A DNA stretch of 64,000 nt from Neurospora tetraspora (lineage: Eukaryota; Ascomycota; Sordariomycetes; Sordariales; Sordariaceae), in assembly GCF_033439725.1 (NCBI RefSeq), contig NW_026944383.1:3596001-3660000 (forward strand), read 5' to 3'. Below, one piece after another: positions 10,690 through 21,729 of the stretch; position 1 is the stretch's first letter; every line of letters begins with the position of its first letter. The position numbers and the translations under genes were made by a program. The notes below the pieces were generated by a model. It did not search any database. It worked only from the letters and a program-made list of their open reading frames with translations, and was not told the origin of the DNA.

Positions 10690-13600
10690 GGTGATGGGCG
10701 TGGCAGTCGATGCTCTCTCGAAACCCGACCTGTTGTTACCTCGACACAGAAATCATGGACTGGCGCAGAAAAGGATAGAATACGGAAGACGTGAGCGAAA
10801 TACAACAGGTATTTCTGTGATTTCCGAACCCGGGAGGCTGTCGCAACACACTGCACTGGGCACAGCAGACCAGATATCCTTGTCTTTTCCTCCGAGACAA
10901 CAATGCTTTGGGACCGGGTCAGGGTCGGGGTCGGGTTCGAGGGTGTGGTTTTCTTTCTTGGCCTGGACTGAGGTCCCTGGCGGGCTAGGTGACCTGGATC
11001 TGGTCTCGGTCACTGGGATGGGGATGGGGTATCCAGTCTCCAGTCTCCAGTATCCGGCGATGTATCCGGCGATGTATCCGGTACCCGTCAATGGAAAGCC
11101 CTGACGGTAGGTGCCGTGCTCGCGACAATGCCTGCGAGCGAGCTTTGAGACGGTGAATCCACGCCTGTGTCGCACAGGGGGGGATGATTCTGTTGACGTG
11201 ACGGTAAGAGACTGAGTTTCTGTGCTCAGTGAGAAAGAGAATAGGAAACTTTTTGGGAAAAGAAGGCGGCGGGCGGAGGTGGTTTATTTGCTGCGGCACG
11301 GCAACCGCAACGACCTGGAACCTTTTCAAGGGTCAGGCACCTGCAACTGCAACTGGCAGAAGCGGATGGCGAATGGAGATGACAGGATCAGAACCTGAAA
11401 TGGACAGGGCCGATGCAGCTGGGAGAGCTGGGACGAGAGGAGTTCTGGAAGCTAGCCCGTACCCAATGGCCAGGGCAATGCAAGTGACAAGACTTTATAA
11501 TGCTGGTCGATGCGTCGAGTGCAGTGCGCTCAGTGGGCAAACGATGGCCACTGCACCTGTGAATGTGAATGGCCAACTATGGTCAAGATGAACCTGGAAG
11601 TTTGAATCGTGAGTGATGAATGGTGCAGCGATGTGCTTGTGATGAAGGGAATGGCACGAACGGGCAATAAAAACCTAAAGAGGTAGCCTGGTGCTGTAGC
11701 TGAGTGATGGTACCTGTCTGACCTGACAGTCTGACAGTACCGGGAGGCAGGAGGACTGGTGGAGGAATCCCAGCCGGCGAACCAGAGTGGGGAGAGTGGA
11801 GGAGGCGGGGTCTTTACCCGGCAGCGACGCGTCGGATGCACCAATCAAATGGCCCGATACTGGCCCATGATGGTCAGTGGAGCGCCCATCCTGCCATCAA
11901 AAAGCAGCCATCATTCATCAAAGCAAACCCATGAACATCCGCACAGTCAGGTCGCACACCACCTTCCACTTCAGTTCCTCCTCCTCCGCCGCCGCCGTCG
12001 CTCTTGCGCGCCCTCGCAGTCAGAAAGCCGGAAGCCGCAACTGGGCCAACTGAAAGCCGTCAATGTGAAAACCCTGAAAGGACGGAAAGCCCGATCGACG
12101 CTCACCTGGGCCTAGTGCCGGTACCGGTACGGCGTAAGCGAAGCCTCCACTGCCACGCCCCGGCCTGGTTGTCCCCGAGGTGTTAGCGCGCTGTCGACAG
12201 AATGACTGGCAGCATGATTTCTCCCTAGGGGCCAACAGACCCCTAACAGGACCCAGTTGAAAAAGCTTGACTTTATTCGCACACTTCGGCCTCCCGAAAC
12301 CGCAGCTCTCCTCGGAGTTTGGCTTTTCATTTGGGGGTGGCGGATCTTCAACTATCACGGACGTGGGTTGGAACCGCTTGCCGGTTCAAACGACCATCGC
12401 CTCTCAATCAGGGTTGATCATCACTCGGAGAAACGGGTCAAGCGACCTTCACGTTCGAAGCAACACTTGACCCAGAAGGATGCCAATAACAGCCTGGAAT
12501 TCAGACCCGTCTCGGCTATCTCGACCAGCCCAGAGGTACGTACTTACTTTTGAGAGACAGCTTTTCCGTTGGCGCCATTCGTATCACCAGGCGTCAGGTG
12601 AGCACTCGTTGCCGTGGTTGTGATAATGGATGGTGTTTGAGAAACAAGGGACGATAGGGGATCGCCAATGGGCCGACCATATGGTACGACGGCTGATGGC
12701 AGGGAAGTAGAGGAAACGCGGCTGAAGAGGCGCCTGCGCATATCCTCTTTAATATATCTTCTTTTGACACTTGTTTATAGGGGGACACGCCGGTATCCCC
12801 AGTGTCGAGGGCGACATGATATCAGTTAGCGCTTTTGCACCCCTTTCACCAACACCCCTTTCGGATGCCAAGTTCGATAGTACATACCATGTACAATCTG
12901 TTAGGTCCGACGGTCCGTACGGTGGTCCGTACGGTATTGTTCCATTATCACGCTCGGGATGCCATCAAGGCCTTCGATCTGGGGCATTTTATCGATTTAC
13001 ATTGTCAACGGGCCTGCCCAGTTGATGTGAAACCATTCAACCGTCGAGGCAAGGGGAGAAAACGTGCGTCAACTTCTCCCATCAACCAATCCATCACCAA
13101 TGTGGATTACCGGCTTGTGACGAGTCCCTACAATATGTACATGCAAAATCCGTACATCCACTCAATGCCTGTCTTCCCCTAATCACGATTTTCAAGCAAG
13201 CATATGTTTTCTCCTGAAGGTCGAGCGGTGAAAGCATAACACATGCTGGGAAGATGAAGGGACAGATGACCACGGGCACCTGGCACAAATCAAATGGACT
13301 GAATCATGCGCGCCACTACTTGTGTTGACAAACCAGGCAAGCCATCCAGGCCTTTGTGCCTCCCAAACCCCCCAAATCCGACAGCCTCAATGCACGATCA
13401 GTCCCCACTGTATCGCTGTGCTTGCTTCTTCTACACAACTGTGTGCATCGTCTTGAGTCGCCGTCCAATTACATGGCTGGCAAGAACCGGAAAGTCATGC
13501 ACAAAGGGTGATGGACCTGCCAATATGCCAGGGCAGCGATGACCACGCATTGAGTGCGGCACCTTTCACTGGTCCGGCCTACTGTGTGCCTATGCCTCCG

Positions 13601-14876
13601 TGATGAAAGTATTTCGTTGGCTGGTGGTCACACATGTTAAAACCACAGAACGGAGTTTCTCCTGATCCGCGCACATGGGCCCACACACCCTCCGGTTCCC
13701 CGCTCGAGTGGATCTCCGTTCCGAAGCGGGTGTTACGGGGCCGGGCCGGAATGCGGGTGTCGGACCCGGGGTCCACTCCGGACATGCTGAACCTGAGTGA
13801 CCGCGTTTCCGGAGCTCAAGATTCAATGTTGGGTTCCACGGGTCTACTGCTGGAGTTGGATGACTTCAGCAAACACGAATCCCCCTCCAGTGGCAAGGAT
13901 GAGGAGCGAAAAAAAAGTGGAGGTTACACATTCTCGGATGCTCCATGATAAAATGATTGCTCTATGTCAATGGCAGAAAATCGTGGTGATAGGCAGTTGT
14001 ATCTCAATTTCTACCACCTATCCACCCCGCAGAAACCTTAGAACGTGTACAGTCGGCTCTCCTGACTGTTTCCCGGCGTTGAACATTTTGCAAACAAGCA
14101 TCAACCCGACATACATATCAGGCCCTGTAAGGTACATGCGCAGCGCCTCGGTTTAATACAGTCGCAAAGCCATCTCGTAAAGGTTCACGATGTATTTACC
14201 GTCACGGTGAATAGTTCTGCCTGGACTAGGCTGTACAAAAAGATAAAAGTGGAAGGTCAAGAAGCCGTTATCGTAATGTAGAGGTAAGTGGAAGGTGGAT
14301 GATTCTAGGATGATTAATCGTGACTCATAGTGGCGAGCTCCTTCCTGCTTGGCCTGCGTGGAAACTGAATTGGAAATTACATTTCCGCAGCCCTCTTTTA
14401 GTGGGGCGCGACAGCAACGACAGGCGAAGAATGCACGGAAGTCGGAAACGCCACCAACAATACCATTTCTGTCCCAGTTAGTAATCTGACCGTACCCGTC
14501 CACGTCTTCTCCAAAACTTCAAAGGCTTCACTTCACAGTCTAGGCTCACCAAGTGGAGGTTTTGCCCCGGCTGCGGCTTGCTTTAAAAAGCGCGATACTA
14601 CACCTTCTCAATCGTGCCTACTGAAATACTTTCTCGCTCCCGAGACGGTTTCCCGTTTGCACTTTTGCAAGTTCATCCTGACCTTGCACTTTGGGTGCAC
14701 TTGAGCCCAGTTTTCTTTCTTTTGCTTTCACTATCCGAAGACGCTGTATTTCAAAAAGCGCATACAACACTACCCATTTTTTTTCGCCGGCTCATCACCC
14801 AGCACACAGTCGCAACGAACCTTCCACCATCGCAGTGACGTCGAATTCCCAAGGACTAGCGGATTCAAACATCACC
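10690..14876. other. 4.2-kb gene-free stretch
   Basis: This is the upstream region of both the Ser/Pro-rich gene (-) and the NFX1-type gene (+). No frame here has recognisable content. It holds short tandem words: near 11035-11090 CCAGTCT and then CCGGCGATGTAT repeats, and at 12912-12935 two copies of a 12-bp unit containing the palindrome CCGTACGG. A TGACGTCG word lies about 45 bp before the NFX1-type start. Long 5' regulatory sequence is the simplest reading. Confidence 0.45.
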
Positions 14877-17800
14877 ATGGCGGACGTTCAAACCGCTACC
14901 CCTCAAGGCGGTTCTGGTAGGGGAGGCAGGGGAGGTAGAGGCAGAGGCAGAGGACGTGGAGGCAGGCCACGGAGAGGTCATCACCAAGGCTCCGAGCGAC
15001 CAAACACTGGTGGCGAAACAGCTCAACCAGCGCAACTAGCCGAACCCTCAAGGAACCCCACGGAAACGGCGAGTGTAAACGTACCCCCACCGGATGCGCC
15101 GTCAGGACCTTCAAGGGAAGGAGGAGGACGAAGAAGGCGAGGAGGTGGAGAAGGTGGTCCTCGGCGCGGGAGAGGAGTCTCATCTGCTCAACGATCGATC
15201 GTGGTATCTCACCGAGGACGTGCACCACCTCCAGGGACGGTGGCGGCTCCGCCCGCTGCTGAAGAACATGGCAATGAATCGGGCGCCGGGTTAAGCGCCG
15301 ATGCTCCCGCTTTTGTTCCCGGTCAACCACTTGCAGTTCCAACCCAACAACCAAGAGCTGCCCGCGCGAGACCCCAAAGGGAGCATCGTCCTGCGCCACC
15401 AACTGCCTCCAAGTCTTCGGCACCTGACTTGACCACTCGAATCCACGAGGATATTGCCAACGGACTGTACGAATGCGTAATATGCACAAATGAGCTAACG
15501 CGCAATACTCGGATCTGGTCGTGCTCCGTTTGCTGGACTGTCACCCATCTGTCCTGCGTTAAGAAATGGCACGCCAATCAGGAAAAGAATGCGGAGCAGC
15601 AGGAGCAAAACGCTGACCAGCCGTTGACTTGGAGGTGTCCCGGCTGCAACTCGCAACTGGTCGAGAAGCCCGGACCGGATCGCTGCTGGTGCAAAAAGGA
15701 GATCGACCCGAAACCTATTCCCGGACTGCCTCCCCATACTTGTGGACAGACATGTTCCAAGCCTCGCGCTACCTGCCCACATCCGTGTTCATTGATGTGC
15801 CATGCGGGACCTTGTCCACCATGCACATTGATGGGGCCTTCCCAGACTTGCTATTGTGGTAAGCATACCTCGACCAAACGCTGCAGTGAGACTGAGTACG
15901 GCAAAGGCTTCAGCTGCGAAGAGGTCTGTGGCGATCTACTCCCATGTGGAGAGCACTTCTGCGAGCAGACCTGTCACCCCGGGCTCTGTGGAGCTTGCGA
16001 GGTTCCTCTTTTGTCGACATGCTATTGCGGGAAGGAGCAGAAGGAAATACCATGCGATCAACGTGATGAGGTTATGGATTCTTTCAACTACGGACAGCTT
16101 CAAGGTTCCTCGGAAGAGGCTGATTCGGACCCTTGGTTTGAAGGCTCATTCCGGTGCAGCAATATCTGTGGCAGACCTTTCGATTGTGGACATCATACGT
16201 GCCAAAAGCCTTGCCACCCACAAAACGAAGAATCGACACATTGCCCCTTCTCCCCGGATGTGGTTACTCGTTGTCCATGCGGGAAGACCCCATTGACGTC
16301 GTTGCCAGTGCCTCCGCGGCAGTCATGCCAGGACTCGATACCTCACTGCGATAAGCCATGCCACAAGGTCCTTCCTTGCGGTCACTTATGTGAGAAGAAA
16401 TGCCACACCGGCCCCTGTGGGATGTGTTCGAAGGTTGTCGACATCTCTTGCCGTTGCGGCAGGACAGTGACCCAGTCAGCCTGCCACCAGGGCACGATTG
16501 AGCATCCAATGTGCTTCAGGGTTTGCAAAGTCCAACTTAACTGCGGCAGGCACGAGTGCGGCGAGCGTTGTTGTCCGGGCGAGAAGAAGGCCGCAGAGAG
16601 AAGGAAGAAGAAGAACCGTGGTCCAAACGAAAACTACGAAGCCGAACATATCTGTCTTCAGGTTTGTGGCCGTACACTGAAGTGTGGTCAACACACATGT
16701 CAGCAACTCTGCCACAAGGGTCAATGCCCGTCATGTGTGGAGGCTGTCTTCGATGAGATCAGCTGCAATTGCGGACGCACCGTACTCTATCCTCCACAGC
16801 CCTGCGGGACGAGGCCGCCCGAGTGCCGATTCCCGTGTAGACGGCGCCAACCATGTGGCCACCCTACTGTCCCTCACCCGTGTCATCCGGATGACACTCC
16901 TTGTCCAAAGTGTCCATCCTTGATGGACAAGCCTTGTATTTGTGGAAAGGAGATCATGAAGAATCGCCCATGCTGGAACAACGAAGTGCACTGTGGGCTC
17001 CCCTGTGGAAAGAAGCTCAAGTGCGGATCGCACGTGTGCAAGAAGACATGCCACAAGCCGGGCGACTGCGAAGACGCCGGCATTCCTGGCTCCCACTGCG
17101 CCCAGGCTTGCGGAAAAGTACGCAAATCTTGCGAACACACTTGCGCCGAGCAGTGTCACGCTCCATATCCTTGCAAGGAGGACAAGCCTTGCCAGTCCAA
17201 GACATTCATCACCTGTCCATGCCAGAATCGCAAGCAGGAAGTGCGCTGCATGGCCACGATGCTCAACCCCTCGTCGACACGGGAGTCTTCGCTGAAATGC
17301 GACGACGAATGTCTCCGACTGCAGCGGAACCGCAAGCTAGTCGATGCCCTCAAGATCGACGACACCCATACGGACGACCACATCCCCTACTCCGACAAAA
17401 CCCTCAAGATGTTTAAGGAGAACGTCAACTGGGCCCAAACCCAGGAGCGTGAGTTCCGCGTCTTCGCCTCCTCGCCCGACGAGAAGCGTCTCAGATTCAA
17501 GCCCATGCCCTCCTCCCAGCGCGCCTTCCTGCACAGTCTAGCCGAGGACTTCGGCCTCGACTCCGAGAGTCAAGATCCCGAGCCCCATCGGCACGTTTGC
17601 ATCTTCAAGACGCCACGATTCGTCGCTGCGCCTACCAAGACACTTGCGCAGTGCGCCCGTATCGCCAAGACCGCCGCCAGCCTTAAGCCCGCTGCTGCCC
17701 CGGTCGTTGCTCCCCCGAAGCAGCAGCAACCCTATAACGCGCTGCTGCTCAAAGAGCCCCGGTTCGGGCTCACTATCGAGGAACTAGACCAAACTCTGGT

Positions 17801-18605
17801 CGCCGATATCAGAGCCGTCGCCAAATCTGGCCTGACCGCCGTCTCGTTCACCACCAACTTTCTCCCTTCGGAGGAAATCCTAATCAAAGCCACGCCTGCT
17901 TCCACGGCAGCGGCTATCGCCAACTCCTCCATCGCCGCGACGCCGCAGGCCGTCGAGTCCGCTCTCACGACGCTCAAGGCTGCGGTCTCCAAAACGGTTA
18001 CTCGTCTCAAGCTGGCAACAGGCGGCGTGGTGCTATGTCACGCTGACGACTCGTTGAATGTCGTCCGACGGGAGGCCGAGAGCGGTGCAGGCGGGGCGGG
18101 TGGATGGAACGCGGTTGCTGGTCGCGGGTCCTGGAAACGGCTTGGAGGTGGCCCCAAGACGTCGACAGCCGAGGCGGAGAAGGCGGCAGCTCCGTTGACG
18201 AGGTCGTTTGTTACGCTGAGGAAGATCATGGAGAAGAAGCCGGTGGTGGAGGTGAAGAAGGAAGCGGAGCCGGTGGAGGAGGATTGGTTGGCTGCTGTGG
18301 AGAAGGAGGAGGAAGAGGAACAGGAGAAGGAGAAGAGCGTTACATCGGGATCTGATTTCGAAGGAGAAGCGGAAGGACAGTCTAAGAATGCCAGTGTCAG
18401 TGGCGATGTCCAGGAAGGAAACGGGGTGGTATCGGATACAGAACAGAGTGTTGACAGTGCTGCTGTGCATGAGGAAAAGGAACCCGAGCCGTCGTCGGTG
18501 GATGGAGGGAGCTTCTGGACTGGGGAACAGGCTGAGACTGAGACTGAGACTGAGATTATGACGGCCCCGGAGACCAATGAGGCTGCTGCTACGATGAATG
18601 CTTAG
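14877..18605 (+). CDS. fap1: NFX1-type zinc-finger protein with RING and R3H domains (Fap1-like)
   Basis: This is the fungal counterpart of human NFX1 and yeast Fap1, a nuclear or cytosolic RING-type protein linked to transcriptional control and FKBP12 binding. One uninterrupted frame of 1242 residues begins at ATG 14877 (atcaccATGG). Order of parts: an RGG-rich basic tail (residues 5-40); a Pro-rich spacer; a RING/PHD-like finger (CVICTNEL...CSVCWTVTHLSC...WRCPGC, about 199-260); eight or nine NFX1-type Cys/His fingers with repeated CGxHxCxxxCHxGxCxxC motifs (about 285-770); an R3H-like domain (SSQRAFLHSLAEDFGL, about 880-915); and an acidic tail ending in a Thr-Glu dipeptide repeat. The open frame continues upstream of 14877 but contains no earlier ATG, so I took this start. 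Confidence 0.95.
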   Translation: MADVQTATPQGGSGRGGRGGRGRGRGRGGRPRRGHHQGSERPNTGGETAQPAQLAEPSRNPTETASVNVPPPDAPSGPSREGGGRRRRGGGEGGPRRGRGVSSAQRSIVVSHRGRAPPPGTVAAPPAAEEHGNESGAGLSADAPAFVPGQPLAVPTQQPRAARARPQREHRPAPPTASKSSAPDLTTRIHEDIANGLYECVICTNELTRNTRIWSCSVCWTVTHLSCVKKWHANQEKNAEQQEQNADQPLTWRCPGCNSQLVEKPGPDRCWCKKEIDPKPIPGLPPHTCGQTCSKPRATCPHPCSLMCHAGPCPPCTLMGPSQTCYCGKHTSTKRCSETEYGKGFSCEEVCGDLLPCGEHFCEQTCHPGLCGACEVPLLSTCYCGKEQKEIPCDQRDEVMDSFNYGQLQGSSEEADSDPWFEGSFRCSNICGRPFDCGHHTCQKPCHPQNEESTHCPFSPDVVTRCPCGKTPLTSLPVPPRQSCQDSIPHCDKPCHKVLPCGHLCEKKCHTGPCGMCSKVVDISCRCGRTVTQSACHQGTIEHPMCFRVCKVQLNCGRHECGERCCPGEKKAAERRKKKNRGPNENYEAEHICLQVCGRTLKCGQHTCQQLCHKGQCPSCVEAVFDEISCNCGRTVLYPPQPCGTRPPECRFPCRRRQPCGHPTVPHPCHPDDTPCPKCPSLMDKPCICGKEIMKNRPCWNNEVHCGLPCGKKLKCGSHVCKKTCHKPGDCEDAGIPGSHCAQACGKVRKSCEHTCAEQCHAPYPCKEDKPCQSKTFITCPCQNRKQEVRCMATMLNPSSTRESSLKCDDECLRLQRNRKLVDALKIDDTHTDDHIPYSDKTLKMFKENVNWAQTQEREFRVFASSPDEKRLRFKPMPSSQRAFLHSLAEDFGLDSESQDPEPHRHVCIFKTPRFVAAPTKTLAQCARIAKTAASLKPAAAPVVAPPKQQQPYNALLLKEPRFGLTIEELDQTLVADIRAVAKSGLTAVSFTTNFLPSEEILIKATPASTAAAIANSSIAATPQAVESALTTLKAAVSKTVTRLKLATGGVVLCHADDSLNVVRREAESGAGGAGGWNAVAGRGSWKRLGGGPKTSTAEAEKAAAPLTRSFVTLRKIMEKKPVVEVKKEAEPVEEDWLAAVEKEEEEEQEKEKSVTSGSDFEGEAEGQSKNASVSGDVQEGNGVVSDTEQSVDSAAVHEEKEPEPSSVDGGSFWTGEQAETETETEIMTAPETNEAAATMNA

Positions 18606-19798
18606 AAGTTATACATTAGAGCTGCCTGTCTGTACCGTATATGATATGGACTGTTTAGCGAAGGACACGTTCAAAAGAGCGATTTGACAAATATTGATAA
18701 AAGCCTTGTTCTCCGTTTCGAACTTCTCAGTCAGATCTTACTTGTACATACATGCTCTTGCTTGTCCTTCTGCCCCTAGCAGCCGTCTGGTTACTATGAC
18801 CAGAACTCCCCATGGTCCAACACCAAAAAGCCATGGACAAAGGAAGAACAGAAGGAAGGGTCGTCTCCTATCAAGTACTAGTACAAGAAAGAACCTCCAG
18901 TTTCTCCTCAACGAGCGCCGAAATAACATGCCGGATGAAAAAGATAGCCAGAAAGAGACCAAGAAACCAAGTGAAATCATCATCAAGACGGGTTCTTCAG
19001 TACTTCAGTTCTTTGCGTCTTCTCCTTGCATCCAACCAAAAGTTGTCGAGCAAGGATGGTCGTTGTAGACATCTGAACCCACACACACCACAGTTCACCG
19101 TTCGACAAGGGTAGGTAGTAGTATATACGCTAAGCAACGCCAAGATCCGGTGATAGCTTCATCATCGTCATCAGCTTTATGTACCTGTCCAAACGGCATC
19201 CGAGAAAAAACACATTATCATCGCATTACCAAAAAGTGCAAAAAAAAAAAAAAAAAAAAAAAAAGGAGACAAGAGCAGGAATCGAACGGCTGACGTCTTG
19301 TAAAGGTGGAAGGGAGTAGAAGAGCCCTATTTGCGTAGCCTGAAGACGCCACCTTACAGTTGACTTCCAGGGGAGATCCACCCTCCCGCCGCCGTACGTA
19401 GGGCCCCTAGACTCCCCAGTAAGCGACTGACTTGGCGTGTGATAACGCAACCCTCTAGCAAGTGCAATGAGAGCTCAGCGCACCACACCGCTCGACCACG
19501 ATGTCAACTTGTCAAGTGTTGAATACTTGGTGAGTTGGGGTCGTTTATGAGCCGCGCATCGAGGGGGTCTGCACCAGAGGGGGTAATGAGATGAACTTCG
19601 AGATGCATCCGTTGTTCCATTATTTGCCCTTTTCGAAATGTAAACAGAGTAAGTAGTAGTAGCACATGGTATGGTATAAGAACGGGCAGGTGTGTCCCTC
19701 GAACGCCGTCGCATCACCTCCGTCCCTTCCTTTTTGGTACATTTTTTTTCCTTGATTTATCAAATTTGCTTCTTAGTTTTCCCACCCTCAGCACCTAC
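18606..19798. other. intergenic region with Pol III-like relic
   Basis: This convergent 1.2-kb gap holds the 3' UTRs of the NFX1-type and LYAR-type genes. Apart from the 25-bp A-run and the Pol III-like segment annotated separately, I see no gene in it. Confidence 0.5.
19240..19505 (-). ncRNA. Pol III promoter-like segment: tRNA-derived SINE or tRNA relic
   Basis: On the minus strand TGGTCGAGCGG (19498-19488) fits the tRNA A-box consensus TRGYNNARNNG. CGTTCGATTCC (19288-19278) fits the B-box consensus GGTTCGANTCC at 10 of 11 positions. The boxes are about 200 bp apart, and 13 bp after the B box comes a run of 25 T (19264-19240), which could stop Pol III. The acceptor and T stems do not pair properly, so this is not a working tRNA. 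A tRNA-derived SINE fragment, a tRNA pseudogene with an insertion or a novel Pol III transcript all fit. I saw no target-site duplication. Confidence 0.4.
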
Positions 19799-21729
19799 TT
19801 AGACACAGAACAACACAATCTCTCCCTTGTCATTCCTCCTCATCCTCAACGACCGCCACAGCTCCTTCTCTTCCGCCAGCTTGCTCACACTAGTTCCCGA
19901 CGCGCTGCGCTCACGGTGATAGCGCTTCAGGGCCTTGTTGAGGCTTACACCCTTGTCGCTCTCGGGGCCCTTGTTGACGAAGCTCAGGAAGCGCTCGGCG
20001 CGGGGTTGGAAGATGACAACTTGGTTATCCTTGTCCTTTTCGGCGGCGCCGTCCTTGGAACCGGGCCTGTACTCAATCATCTTTTGCTCCTTGGGTGTTT
20101 CGAGCGACTTGCTGTGGCTGTGCTTGTGCTTCTTGGACGACGGCGAGGCAGACGACGACTTCTTCTCCTTCCTTTCCTTGGTGTCCTTCTTGTCCTTCGA
20201 TTCCTTGGTCTTCGAGGTCTTGCTCTTCTTGGACTTGGAACCGGCAATCATGGCCATCAGGCTGTTATGGAGACTCTCCGATTTATGGTGCTTCGAGTGC
20301 TTGGACTTCTTGAGTGGGCTGGCCGGTGTCTCCGCGGACTCTGGCGAGGGAGGGAAGACGTCTGGTCTGCTCATCATACGGCTGATCCCACCAGTCAATC
20401 CGGAGTGCAAAACAGGGGGCGCGTCGGTCATCGGATGGTCCGTCTCAATGTGGAGTTCCCTCTTTCTTTTCTTGTCCTTCTTAACCTCCTTCTCTCCATC
20501 CTTGGACTTCTTCTTTGGCGCCGGCGTTTCGTAGTGAACAACAGCGTTCTCTGTGATCTCATCGGCTTTCGACTCGTAGCGAACCACCTCATTGCTCGAC
20601 TTTTGCTCGGGCTGCTCTTCCGCAACGGAAACCCGCGAGGCGGTTGGGGTAGGGTTGACCATGTAGTCGAAAACGTTGATAGGAGCCTCAGTTGCTGAAG
20701 GGGGAGTGGGTGCCTGAGCAGGCGCGTTGCCGTTGTTGTCGTACTGGCGCCATGTGTCGAAGTCCTCCGCAACCTCCTCGACATACGCGGGTTGCGCCAT
20801 GGCTTGGGAGTTGTTCTGGTTTCTGTTCTGGTTTTGATTCTGGTTCTGGTTCTGATTCTGTTTGTTGTTTCCCTTCTTGGGTCGGTACAGAGCGCCCTGA
20901 TACTTTTGCTCTTCCGTCATACAACTCTAAAGAACAGTCAGCGGGGATTAAGTCCAACACGTCAACCGTCGGGCATCGTGCGACGTGAGGTAAATGGGAT
21001 CCTACCGTATGGGAGCGATATTCAGTACCCGGGAAGTGGGTCATACAATCAATGCAGGTGAAGTTTGCGCCCCAGCAGCGTTGGCGATGCGGGTCGAGCT
21101 TCTTTTTGGTCAAGACGTCGCCGCAGACCTGTGATAACCCAAGGGATGAGTGGTTAGATAACGATATAGGTAACCGGGAATTGAGGTTTGAGAGAGAAAG
21201 TAAGATGCTGTGAGCTAAGTTGGAAGCAAGGCAGGCCAAACAAGTAGTGAGAGAAGAGCCAAGGAAGGGTAAGGAGACCAGCCGGATCAGCTCTAATTGG
21301 GGAGGGGCGTGCGGAAAGGTGAAGAGGGGTGGGTGTTAGTGGTGCACAGGGACACCCTTTGGTTGGTGGTTACCCAGGGAGATGGTGGGCAGGAATGTGT
21401 GTGATGTCAGTTTAGATTGCCCTTCTCGGACAGGAAGGGGTTGAGTAGGGGCGAGATGTCTGACAGGGAGGAGAGAGTTGGGGGAATTGTGGTGTGCTAT
21501 GTACTTTGTATCAAACCTGGGGGCAGGTCAGGGATTGATGGAGGGGTGATAGACCGACCTCCATATATAGGTGGTATAACCACCATTATATGGGATACTC
21601 GGGCTGGTAAATGAGGGAAGCGTGCCATGGACAGAAGCCATACTCGTCTGCTCTAATAGACGAGGACGCATGATAGCCGCGCTAGGATTGCAATGGTTTG
21701 TGACTTACCTCACAAGAGAAGGACACCAT
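19799..21729 (-). CDS. LYAR-type C2HC zinc-finger nucleolar protein
   Basis: LYAR-family proteins are nucleolar and act in ribosome synthesis and growth control. Three exons join: 21729-21709 (21 nt, encoding MVSFSCE), 21128 to about 21006, and 20926-19799. The introns are about 580 nt and about 80 nt. The splices rebuild a zinc finger, VSFSCEVCGDVLTKKKLDPH followed by C-x6-CIDCMTHFPGTEYRSHTSC, after which comes MTEEQKYQGALYRPKK as in other family members. The product is about 423 residues. A Gln/Asn run, a disordered acidic middle and a long Lys/Ser-rich nuclear-localisation-like tract precede the C-terminal helix KRYHRERSASGTS...EKELWRSLRMRRN. Exon borders are good to about 1-2 bp. The zinc finger is spread over all three exons, so missing the 7-codon first exon would hide the family. 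Confidence 0.9.
21561..21593. repeat. near-perfect 33-bp palindrome in LYAR intron 1
   Basis: Two 15-bp arms (CCATATATAGGTGGT and ACCACCATTATATGG) pair at 13 of 15 positions around a 3-nt ATA loop. It lies inside the long first intron of the LYAR-type gene. It could form a hairpin in the pre-mRNA or bind a dimeric factor; no role is shown. Confidence 0.6.

Noticed and set aside
11035-11095. CRISPR-like short repeat cluster
   Set aside because: Only two or three directly adjacent short copies without spacers, in a eukaryotic genome; a simple tandem duplication.
14691-14876. N-terminal extension of the NFX1-type protein
   Set aside because: The frame is open but begins at a TTG and has no ATG before 14877; the sequence reads like a C/T-rich 5' UTR.
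19240-19505. Functional tRNA gene on the minus strand
   Set aside because: A and B boxes are present but the T stem and acceptor stem do not pair and the spacing is too large; kept only as a Pol III-like relic.
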